Source: a virus
Length of the DNA: 61,138 nucleotides
IMG/VR virus record: IMGVR_UViG_3300050821_001088
Coordinates: 1-61,138 of that record
Strand: one strand, 5' to 3'
Position numbers and translations under genes: made by a program. This document shows positions 55,819 to 61,138 of this stretch, piece after piece (position 1 is the stretch's first letter; each line of letters begins with the position of its first letter). The notes beneath the pieces were generated by a model, which was not told the origin of the DNA, did no database searches, and worked only from the letters and a program-made list of their open reading frames with translations.

Positions 55819-56127
55819 ATGGCGACATCGGGATTAGGATTCGCACCTGGCACGAAGCAAGATGCACTCCACGATAACCGTGAGCATGTTTGCACGCCTG
55901 AGGATTGCCCACCACGGGGCGGATACTACGTTTCGTGCATCGACGATAACGGGAATGTGTTCCTCATGGCGGGACCGTACCGGACACATGGGTTAGCGCT
56001 GGCCGATGAGCGCAAGGCGTGCAAGATCGCGTCTGATATTGACGGTCGCGCGTGGTTCATGGCGTGGGGCACGTGTCACAAGGATTCGAAGGAGCAAGGC
56101 GTGCTCAATAAGCACAAGCTGATTTAG
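55819..56127 (+). CDS. Hypothetical protein
   Basis: 102 residues from ATG 55819 (GAGAGGGG 7 nt upstream). C-T-P-E-D-C-P-P-R-G-G-Y-Y-V-S-C-I-D-D-N-G suggests a beta fold with a metal or disulfide site; D-G-R-A-W-F-M-A-W follows. No family recognised. Confidence 0.6.
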   Translation: MATSGLGFAPGTKQDALHDNREHVCTPEDCPPRGGYYVSCIDDNGNVFLMAGPYRTHGLALADERKACKIASDIDGRAWFMAWGTCHKDSKEQGVLNKHKLI

Positions 56128-56135
56128 GGGGCATT

Positions 56136-56387
56136 ATGACGAACGATCCGATTAAGAATCTGCAAGACGCAATCGATTGGGCTGAGAAGAATTACCCACT
56201 GCCGCGATGTCGGCATGGGAAAGCACTCAAGGATGCGGCTGGAGACTTGCTTGAGCCTACTTGCGGCTGTCGCTTGCAAGGGTGCGTCATTGTGTGCCCA
56301 CCTGAGCCAGAGCCGGACGCGGGATCGTGGGATGAGTACCAGCACATCAAGGCAGCATGGGCCAATCGGCCAAAGTTTGACGCCTAG
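56136..56387 (+). CDS. Cys-rich hypothetical protein
   Basis: 83 residues; AGGGGGG 5 nt upstream of the ATG. P-R-C-R-H-G-K-A-L-K-D and L-E-P-T-C-G-C-R-L contain a probable zinc site. The C-terminal half is acidic and Pro-rich. No family recognised. Confidence 0.6.
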   Translation: MTNDPIKNLQDAIDWAEKNYPLPRCRHGKALKDAAGDLLEPTCGCRLQGCVIVCPPEPEPDAGSWDEYQHIKAAWANRPKFDA

Positions 56388-56434
56388 CCCATCCGGTACG
56401 CTTGGCGGGCAGGTGAGGGAGTGAGGGAGGGATT

Positions 56435-56659
56435 ATGACACGATACGAAGCACTTGTTGACGGCGTTCTCTGGCAGGGCGGGAAGGGTTACACATCCTAC
56501 TCGTTCGGCAACAAGCCAACCAGAGCGCAAGTCATAGCGAAGTGTGGTGACTTTCAAGAAGTAACGCGGATTCGCTTGCATCGGATTGTCACTACGCAAA
56601 CCAATGACGTGCCGTTTGCCGTTGACACTGAGGACGCAATCGAGCAAGCACGACGCTAA
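56435..56659 (+). CDS. Small hypothetical protein
   Basis: 74 residues, GAGGGAGG 5 nt upstream of the ATG. Beta-rich (Y-E-A-L-V-D-G-V-L-W-Q-G-G-K-G-Y-T) and helical end. No family recognised. Confidence 0.6.
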   Translation: MTRYEALVDGVLWQGGKGYTSYSFGNKPTRAQVIAKCGDFQEVTRIRLHRIVTTQTNDVPFAVDTEDAIEQARR

Positions 56660-56704
56660 CCCACTAACCCCGGCATCCTGAGAGCCGGAGAATGGAGACG
56701 GACA

Positions 56705-56968
56705 ATGGCATCGCATATGGGAGAAGCAATCGCTCTTTCTAGTCCGAGTGGTCGCATGTCGAAGCGTGCGCGTAAGGCTGCAATTGCGCGGCTTGGCAAA
56801 GCATTGTTCCCAGATGGCATCCCCGCACCCTTGGTGCCGCAATACGACCGCAAGTATTCATTGCTGCGACGGGCGAGAGAATTGCGCGAATTGGCAGATC
56901 GTGGGATGCATCCAAGGTTATATCGCAAGACTGCGGCAAAGTGGGAAGCGGAAGCGGCGACTCTGTAA
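56705..56968 (+). CDS. Small basic helical protein
   Basis: 87 residues: S-K-R-A-R-K-A-A-I-A-R-L-G-K-A-L-F-P, then L-L-R-R-A-R-E-L-R-E-L-A-D-R-G. Highly basic helices suggest nucleic-acid binding. A GGAG site lies about 11 nt upstream. No family recognised. Confidence 0.6.
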   Translation: MASHMGEAIALSSPSGRMSKRARKAAIARLGKALFPDGIPAPLVPQYDRKYSLLRRARELRELADRGMHPRLYRKTAAKWEAEAATL

Positions 56969-57016
56969 TCGCTGGCAAGAATGGCGGAGCGGTCAAAGCA
57001 GCATAGGAGGCCAAAG

Positions 57017-57190
57017 ATGCGGTCAACTTTCTGGATGACGGCGCAAGAAGCAGAAGATGAGATTAAGCTCCGGGAATCAATAGTTTGCAGTCACGACTGG
57101 CGGGGAATTGACACAGGCAAAATGTGTGCAAAATGCTGCAAGATCGTGAAATTCGATGAAGAATCGGAAATGGAGCGTGATTTGAGATGA
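57017..57190 (+). CDS. Small Cys-containing protein
   Basis: 57 residues from ATG 57017 (AGGAGG 6 nt upstream). C-S-H-D-W-R-G-I-D then C-A-K-C-C-K-I-V make a likely zinc finger, like small phage proteins with a C-x-H-x-W start. ATGA overlap with the next gene. Confidence 0.6.
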   Translation: MRSTFWMTAQEAEDEIKLRESIVCSHDWRGIDTGKMCAKCCKIVKFDEESEMERDLR

Positions 57191-57309
57191 ACGGCCAGAT
57201 TCTAACGTTTCGCACTCTCCGCAAGATCAATCACCCGTTCTTGCTAACTATGGGCCTTGGATTGCTGTTCTGGGCTGGCATCGTTGCGCTAATATGGCGC
57301 TTATGGTGA
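57187..57309 (+). CDS. 40-residue membrane protein
   Basis: ATG overlapping the previous stop. Basic N-terminus then one transmembrane helix (F-L-L-T-M-G-L-G-L-L-F-W-A-G-I-V-A-L). Function unknown. Confidence 0.5.
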   Translation: MNGQILTFRTLRKINHPFLLTMGLGLLFWAGIVALIWRLW

Positions 57310-57524
57310 CGATCTTGGGCCGAAACGAAGCTATGAAACGGCTGATTCTAGCCTCTGGTGGGCCTAGGCCCATGCCCGAGGGCTATCCGAAGGTTATTTC
57401 TGGCTCCAGAGTCACCGTAGGCGCAGCAAAAGCCATTCCACAAGCGGAGGAGCTATGCCAAAACGGGGAACACAAAGGCTCTGCGCCAAGTGTGGCAAGC
57501 AAGCCCGTCCTGGTTCGGCGGTAG
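57303..57524 (+). CDS. Hypothetical protein
   Basis: 73 residues from ATG 57303, overlapping the previous stop. E-A-M-K-R-L-I-L-A-S-G-G-P-R-P then V-G-A-A-K-A-I-P-Q-A-E-E-L. It overlaps the next gene by 70 bp in another frame, so its 3' end may be wrong. Confidence 0.4.
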   Translation: MVTILGRNEAMKRLILASGGPRPMPEGYPKVISGSRVTVGAAKAIPQAEELCQNGEHKGSAPSVASKPVLVRR

Positions 57525-57577
57525 TCCGAGACTTCGGGGCTGGTGGACGAATCCACAAAGCCTGCCTCAAATCCTAG
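57455..57577 (+). CDS. Small zinc-ribbon protein
   Basis: 40 residues, GGAGG 4 nt upstream of the ATG. L-C-A-K-C-G-K-Q-A-R-P-G, then H-K-A-C-L, a compact C-x2-C ... H-x2-C site. Last gene of the rightward operon; its stop overlaps the convergent lipoprotein gene. Confidence 0.55.
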   Translation: MPKRGTQRLCAKCGKQARPGSAVVRDFGAGGRIHKACLKS

Positions 57578-58140
57578 CGCCCATGCTTGTGATGCACGTG
57601 CACCAATGCTCCGCAGGCCGTATCCCCTAAACAGACCTGAGTCTGCCATCGCATCTGCAAGCCTTCAGGGGTTGGCATTCCGCCAATTGTGCGGGCGCTG
57701 ATATTGGCAGTGGACGGGGATACCGCATTCACAATGGCTACAGCCGTATCCGTGACCAGATTTACCCATGCCGTGGCCTTCTGCACTGCCATTGGATCAA
57801 CAATCTTAGCCGCTGCCAGCTCTTGAGGCAGATTGCTTTGGATTGCCTGAGCTGCTACCACGACGTTTTGCAGGTTGCTCGATGTCTTGTTCTTCTCGTA
57901 GTTGTCGTATGCGGTCTTGATGGCATTGACTCCCGCAATTCCAAGGCCAGTAAGGAGCTGCAGGGCTGCACCATCTGCCGGGGAGACTGCGCCAATTGCG
58001 CCTTCCAAGTTCGCGGCGGTCTGCAATACGAGATCAATGTCAGAAAGCACCTGATCGACCGTGCAAGCTGTGAGCACGATAGTGAAGCACAGAACGGCGA
58101 TTACGGCGTGCTGCCAAGCATAATTCCAGAGTTTCTGCAT
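57574..58140 (-). CDS. Predicted lipoprotein
   Basis: 188 residues from ATG 58140 (GGAG 8 nt upstream). Signal A-V-I-A-V-L-C-F-T-I-V-L-T-A-C with lipobox L-T-A-C. The mature part is Ala/Val-rich and helical, with a His-rich end (H-V-H-H-K-H). Last gene of a leftward cluster. Outer-membrane location inferred; function unknown. Confidence 0.65.
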   Translation of the reverse strand: MQKLWNYAWQHAVIAVLCFTIVLTACTVDQVLSDIDLVLQTAANLEGAIGAVSPADGAALQLLTGLGIAGVNAIKTAYDNYEKNKTSSNLQNVVVAAQAIQSNLPQELAAAKIVDPMAVQKATAWVNLVTDTAVAIVNAVSPSTANISARTIGGMPTPEGLQMRWQTQVCLGDTACGALVHVHHKHGR

Positions 58141-58170
58141 GGTTATTGCTCCTTCGGGCGAATTGTACAC

Positions 58171-58794
58171 CTAAGTTCTCGTTTTCCTATGACAAAAGCA
58201 CGGGCATTCCACGACGTAACAGCCGGAATGCTTGTTTTTGAGGCACATTTTAGAAGTCTTGGGCACTCGCGGCGGGCCTGTTTTGCGCCGATCTCTCCCA
58301 TGCGGAAGATTGAGATTTCCGCCCATGAGCCTCAGTAATTGGGAGCGTTTGCTCAGAATGGCTCCGTTCCAAGTAGGGGGCGACGGCTCTGGGGGTCTGC
58401 CGTGGGCCGTGCTCTCATCCTCATAAATCTGCTTGAGTACGCAAATTAACTCCTTGAGATCGACGCCCATGCGCTCAGTTGCGGCAGCTCTCAACCTGTC
58501 AATTCTGCCGGGAAATTTAGCCTCTATCCAATCCACGAAGCCTACGGGATCACGGTGACTCCAGAAAATGTGGCACGCAAGGCACAGGCCAATCACATTG
58601 TCTAGGTCGTAACGTATGCTCGGGTGTGATCCCTTTGCCAAGATGTGCGCGGCCTGCAGCGGTTTCAGTTTCTCGCACTTCAGACAACCCGTACCCTGCC
58701 GCTGGAATACTATAGCCTTCACCCAGGCGTCGGCCTCAGTCACCAATGGAAAGCGCTTCTTGCTGCGCTTACGGATTGGCTTGCGTGGCTTCAC
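58171..58794 (-). CDS. HNH / NinG-like nuclease
   Basis: 207 residues. C-L-K-C (37-40), A-A-H-I-L at His50, D-N-V-I at Asn66, and C-L-A-C-H (71-75) form an HNH fold in the NinG/Rap style. A second Cys/His tail (C-P-C-F-C-H) ends the protein. NinG-type proteins resolve or process recombination intermediates, which fits with the ERF gene. No target known. Confidence 0.75.
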   Translation of the reverse strand: MKPRKPIRKRSKKRFPLVTEADAWVKAIVFQRQGTGCLKCEKLKPLQAAHILAKGSHPSIRYDLDNVIGLCLACHIFWSHRDPVGFVDWIEAKFPGRIDRLRAAATERMGVDLKELICVLKQIYEDESTAHGRPPEPSPPTWNGAILSKRSQLLRLMGGNLNLPHGRDRRKTGPPRVPKTSKMCLKNKHSGCYVVECPCFCHRKTRT

Positions 58795-59123
58795 TTCTTA
58801 AGCGCCTCTAATTGCGCCTGCAGCTCTGCCGCCTTAGGGCCAACGATAATGTAATCGTCCGTCAGTAACGAAGTTTGGCCTTCGCCTGTAAATCTTGGCG
58901 GGCGCTTCTCTTTGAACTCTGGGCGGCACCCACAAGAGCAACCCCCGCCATCACATTTGGCAGTCTTGGGACGCTTAATGCCTTGCGCGTCTCGGTACGG
59001 AGGAGCGAAGTGGTTTCCATTCCAGCAATGAAAACAGAGCAGATACCCGCGTGACGGGTCGAAGCGCAATGGCTCCTTCTCCCCGTCGTGCTTTTCAACA
59101 GTTTGCACAGGTTTTGCACTCAT
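58791..59123 (-). CDS. Zinc-binding hypothetical protein
   Basis: 110 residues from ATG 59123 (ATGA overlap). C-F-H-C-W-N-G-N-H-F and C-D-G-G-G-C-S-C-G-C-R indicate two metal sites. C-terminal helix A-E-L-Q-A-Q-L-E-A-L. Function unknown. Confidence 0.6.
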   Translation of the reverse strand: MSAKPVQTVEKHDGEKEPLRFDPSRGYLLCFHCWNGNHFAPPYRDAQGIKRPKTAKCDGGGCSCGCRPEFKEKRPPRFTGEGQTSLLTDDYIIVGPKAAELQAQLEALKK

Positions 59124-59350
59124 CGCAGTTTCGCCTCCTTCTCCAGCCTCGATAGATTCACCCAATTATGCTGCATTTGGCGCATTTCGTCCCGCTTTTC
59201 CTGCCGCCTGCGAACTCTCAGCCCATCTAGCGACTGATCCGGCGCTTCCCGATAGAGGTAATTCGCCTCGCGGCGCTTGTTCGCGTTGAACTCTTGCATG
59301 GCTTTTTCAAGCCAAGGCTCGTAGCGGCAGGTGAATCCTTCGTTTGCCAT
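59120..59350 (-). CDS. Small helical hypothetical protein
   Basis: 76 residues from ATG 59350. F-T-C-R-Y-E-P-W-L-E-K-A-M-Q-E-F-N and long Arg/Glu-rich helices. Its upstream part overlaps the 59227-59460 gene by 124 bp. ATGA junction with the zinc protein downstream. No family recognised. Confidence 0.6.
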   Translation of the reverse strand: MANEGFTCRYEPWLEKAMQEFNANKRREANYLYREAPDQSLDGLRVRRRQEKRDEMRQMQHNWVNLSRLEKEAKLR

Positions 59351-59460
59351 TCTTTTAGGCTCCAAATCTGGACATAACTGCGTCCGCGAATGTAGAACCG
59401 TTTCTGCGTGGCGTGGGCCGTGTCTCGTAGCTCTCGCCAGAAATCCAGATCGCCAGTCAT
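59227..59460 (-). CDS. Small hypothetical protein with long overlap
   Basis: 77 residues, ATGA overlap with the replication-like gene. The first 45 residues look real (D-F-W-R-E-L-R-D-T-A-H-A-T-Q-K-R-F-Y-I-R-G). The last 40 lie under another gene and are less convincing. Confidence 0.45.
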   Translation of the reverse strand: MTGDLDFWRELRDTAHATQKRFYIRGRSYVQIWSLKEWQTKDSPAATSLGLKKPCKSSTRTSAARRITSIGKRRISR

Positions 59461-59831
59461 TGCGGTCTAAAGCTGAACGGCGAGGCCAGCCCCTCATGTG
59501 CGTGCATCCGCATCTTTTCATCCACGGCCTGCACTTCCGAAGCCGTAAGGCGGTGCCATTCGACCTCATCATCCAAATAGCGTGACTGGTTGAAAAAGGT
59601 TGATGGGTGTGGGGTTAGGCTCTCTCTGTTGCCTGCTGGAGAATCGCGGTACTGGCGGGTTTTTGTGATGATGAACTTGTAGACATCTTCTAAGGCCATC
59701 GGTTTCTGGTTGTACTCTCCAGCCCGCAGGCGCGTGATCGCGTTCTCGATGGCCCGGATCGCTATTCGCTTTCCAACGTGCCTTGGATAGAGATTATAGA
59801 CTTGCTCGGCGCATTCATTTGGAAGCATAAG
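59457..59831 (-). CDS. Phage replication-type protein
   Basis: 124 residues from ATG 59831 (GGAG 5 nt upstream); the frame stays open far upstream, but that part does not look like protein. The N-terminal A-E-Q-V-Y-N-L-Y-P-R-H-V-G-K-R-I-A-I-R-A-I is a motif seen in phage replication and DNA-binding proteins. C-terminal W-H-R-L-T-A-S-E-V-Q-A-V-D. Leads a leftward cluster that also contains the HNH nuclease. Confidence 0.6.
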   Translation of the reverse strand, partial: LMLPNECAEQVYNLYPRHVGKRIAIRAIENAITRLRAGEYNQKPMALEDVYKFIITKTRQYRDSPAGNRESLTPHPSTFFNQSRYLDDEVEWHRLTASEVQAVDEKMRMHAHEGLASPFSFRPQ

Positions 59832-60040
59832 TCTCCTGTAGACACACGCCATCCCTTTGGACTCAGGGTGTTCCGTGCTCGTCTGCCGTGCCGTTCTTGA
59901 GAAGTAGGTACGTCTTAGTATGTAAGCCTGTCCATGCGACCGGGACGTTGGCGTTTTCGCAGGATCGAGTACCTGCCCGTTGCCCGGATTTCGACAGCCT
60001 TGCTTCTCTTCCCCAGACCTGATGGGGTTAACGTGTTGCA

Positions 60041-60070
60041 GCGGCCCTTTTTTCTCGGAAGGGGTGCCGC
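60041..60070. repeat. Strong hairpin
   Basis: GCGGC at 60041-60045 pairs with GCCGC at 60066-60070, extended inside by CCTT with AAGG. A T tract lies in the loop, not after the stem. Confidence 0.6.
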
Positions 60071-60150
60071 GATCCTCCGCCCGTGTTACCGGGAAGCAGA
60101 CGTAGGTCTCCCGGTCCATGAGAAGCTCCGAATTGTAAAGGGAACTTGCA

Positions 60151-60207
60151 TTCGCCGGAGTACAAGCAAGAAGGTTAGGAGAGGGCGGCGCTGGCGACTC
60201 CGGCGAA
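60151..60207. repeat. 11-bp perfect inverted repeat
   Basis: TTCGCCGGAGT (60151-60161) and ACTCCGGCGAA (60197-60207) with a 35-bp spacer. Followed by GGAATTTTTCC on the + strand, so a terminator is possible. Confidence 0.65.
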
Positions 60208-60295
60208 GGAATTTTTCCAACGGGCCGCCCACCCAAACTTTCCTGCACCAGTAGCATCGCACAACCTCTCCGCCGCTGTCAACTTGTACCATACA

Positions 60296-60313
60296 CATTT
60301 TGTAGGCAAAATG
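60296..60313. promoter_or_regulatory. Inverted repeat, possible operator
   Basis: CATTTTG-TAGG-CAAAATG, perfect 7-bp arms, 63 bp upstream of the rightward -35. No protein is known to bind it. Confidence 0.5.
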
Positions 60314-60375
60314 CCGACACTCAGTAACACACTACAGGTTGTGGTTTTAGCGGCATACTTGCCCACATCTTGTGA

Positions 60376-60404
60376 TTGACAGCTGTTGGTAATGGCGTTA
60401 CGAT
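60376..60404 (+). promoter_or_regulatory. Sigma70-like promoter, rightward early operon
   Basis: TTGACA at 60376-60381, 17-nt spacer, TACGAT at 60399-60404. The first ATG lies 9 nt after the -10, so the transcript would start at or next to the start codon. Confidence 0.75.
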
Positions 60405-60413
60405 GCCATCACT

Positions 60414-60683
60414 ATGAAATACAAGACGGCGAATATTCCTACACGGCTGCGAGTTAATTCATCGAAATGGGAGGCCTTGTGGCAGCAAGCTTTATCCCTT
60501 CCGAAAGGAAAGGCTGTTCAGTTGCCGCTGGGTGGTGAGCATTTTGAAGTGGTGCGTAGGCGGATAACGGCCAGCTTCTACCATTTCAGGAAATCAACCA
60601 CCGCGCTGAAGGATCGTCAAATATCAACTTCCAATGACGATGGCAAGCACCTTTTCGTGTGGTTGAGGGAAAAAGGCGAATAA
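60414..60683 (+). CDS. Hypothetical protein, first gene of early operon
   Basis: 89 residues from ATG 60414. No ribosome site; leaderless start implied by the promoter. Basic, beta-helix-beta layout (V-N-S-S-K-W-E-A-L-W-Q-Q-A-L, then H-F-E-V-V-R-R-R-I-T-A-S-F-Y). Looks like a small DNA-binding or regulatory protein. No family recognised. Confidence 0.65.
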   Translation: MKYKTANIPTRLRVNSSKWEALWQQALSLPKGKAVQLPLGGEHFEVVRRRITASFYHFRKSTTALKDRQISTSNDDGKHLFVWLREKGE

Positions 60684-60685
60684 CT

Positions 60686-60823
60686 ATGAAATGCTACTGC
60701 GGACTTGAATTTACCAAACAGACGCCTTGGCAGAAGTATTGCTCTGCAAAGTGCGGGAACCGGAAGCGGGCTAGACGCTGGAAACGGAAGGTACGGGCAG
60801 CGCTGGCAGGAGAGAACAAGTGA
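60686..60823 (+). CDS. Small zinc-ribbon protein
   Basis: 45 residues: C-Y-C-G-L-E-F, Y-C-S-A-K-C-G-N-R-K-R-A-R-R-W-K. This is the familiar phage C-x-C-G ... C-S-x-x-C motif with a basic tail. No strong ribosome site before the ATG. GTGA overlap with the next gene. Confidence 0.6.
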   Translation: MKCYCGLEFTKQTPWQKYCSAKCGNRKRARRWKRKVRAALAGENK

Positions 60824-60978
60824 CCTACCGCTGGTTTCGCCTCTGCGTCCTGCTTTATGCCGCACTACTGGTGATCTGCATGGATTCGGAAGTTGCAGGC
60901 TTACGGCAGGACCGGGAGTTCTGGGCAGACATGGCAAGTCGGACGGCTGCGAGTTGCGTGCAAGCTCTAGGGAGGTAA
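60820..60978 (+). CDS. Small membrane protein
   Basis: 52 residues, GTG overlapping the previous stop (AGGAGAG upstream). One hydrophobic segment (L-C-V-L-L-Y-A-A-L-L-V-I-C-M) then a charged helix. The stop precedes the pentapeptide gene by 2 nt. Function unknown. Confidence 0.55.
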   Translation: MTYRWFRLCVLLYAALLVICMDSEVAGLRQDREFWADMASRTAASCVQALGR

Positions 60979-60980
60979 TT

Positions 60981-61138
60981 GTGGACAAAGACGAACTCAA
61001 AAAGGTTCTCGGACTTCACTTGGATTGGCTAAATGGCAAGCCCGAAGGCGTCAGGGCGAACCTCAGCGGGGCGAACCTCAGCGGGGCGAACCTCAGCGGG
61101 GCGAACCTCAGCGGGGCGAACCTCAGCGGGGCGAACCT
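60981..61138 (+). CDS. Pentapeptide-repeat protein, N-terminal part (continues at window start)
   Basis: GTG 60981 with GGAGGTAATT just upstream. The first 23 residues (D-K-D-E-L-K-K-V-L-G-L-H-L-D-W-L-N-G-K-P-E-G) form a short cap helix; then A-N-L-S-G repeats run to the end. Simple joining of the two ends gives a 1-base phase error, so the join must overlap inside the repeat rather than abut. Confidence 0.85.
   Translation, partial: MDKDELKKVLGLHLDWLNGKPEGVRANLSGANLSGANLSGANLSGANLSGAN
61053..61138 (+). repeat. 15-bp tandem repeat encoding pentapeptides (right end)
   Basis: Nearly six identical copies of the same 15-base unit as at the left end. Confidence 0.95.

Larger units (their letters stand above)
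59832..60413. other. Structured control region
   Basis: About 580 bp without a convincing gene. Contains a strong hairpin at 60041-60070 (GCGGC/GCCGC plus CCTT/AAGG), an 11-bp perfect inverted repeat at 60151-60161/60197-60207 (TTCGCCGGAGT), and a 7-bp inverted repeat CATTTTG-N4-CAAAATG at 60296-60313. A good rightward promoter stands at its end. Open frames across it exist but have poor composition and no ribosome sites. Confidence 0.55.

Noticed and set aside
59832-60257. N-terminal extension of the replication-type protein to 266 residues
   Set aside because: The extra 142 codons have poor composition, cross three inverted repeats, and ATG 59831 has a good ribosome site.

Overview
The window is a complete or nearly complete genome of a tailed, probably short-tailed (podovirus-like) bacteriophage. 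It carries a large terminase, a portal, an N4-gp56-type major capsid protein, two adaptor-like proteins, a tail-nozzle-like protein, internal-virion-like proteins and two peptidoglycan hydrolases. I see no rRNA, tRNA, integrase, DNA polymerase, primase or helicase. Both ends of the window lie inside one pentapeptide-repeat gene made of the same 15-bp unit, so the molecule is probably circular or circularly permuted and was opened inside a tandem repeat. Signal peptides ending in FGQ, SAQ or LAQ, moderate GC content and zinc-ribbon-rich small genes suggest an environmental Gram-negative host. Acidobacteriota is a guess, not a demonstration.

Layout. (1) 60.4 kb through the window end to 7.9 kb, + strand: an early operon of about 25 small, mostly overlapping genes (ATGA/GTGA junctions). 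It includes the pentapeptide-repeat/DUF5758-like protein, an ERF-type single-strand annealing protein, many Cys-rich proteins, a lipoprotein, a cassette duplicated in tandem and a membrane protein with a HicB-like domain. A minus-strand TnpB with a structured downstream RNA candidate is inserted at 2.26-3.56 kb. (2) 7.9-24.9 kb, minus strand: lysis and membrane genes (M15 endolysin, holin-like proteins, SleB-like hydrolase) around five consecutive genes that all encode large proteins with N-terminal Sec-type signal peptides, including a 2115-residue tail-fibre-like protein. (3) 24.9-45.5 kb, minus strand: virion morphogenesis, read from terminase (44.6 kb) through portal, scaffold-like, capsid, adaptors, nozzle, GNAT-like, Hint-domain and internal virion proteins. 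(4) 45.5-52.9 kb, minus strand: small virion proteins, then a glycosyltransferase/methyltransferase cluster with one fusion gene, small genes and an Ig-like protein followed by a good terminator. (5) 52.9-54.2 kb: a ribbon-helix-helix regulator with an operator-bearing promoter, and divergent promoters. (6) 54.2-57.6 kb, + strand: a second operon of small genes, many Cys-rich. (7) 57.6-59.8 kb, minus strand: a lipoprotein, an HNH/NinG-like nuclease and a replication-like protein. (8) 59.8-60.4 kb: a structured control region with a promoter firing right.

Points that stand out: an RNA-guided TnpB unit without TnpA; a block of secreted virion-like proteins; a Hint (intein-like) domain at the end of an internal virion protein; three sigma70-like promoters placed 6-9 nt from the start codon, which implies leaderless mRNAs; and a probable ATA start codon. 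All functional calls come from reading motifs by eye. No database search was run.
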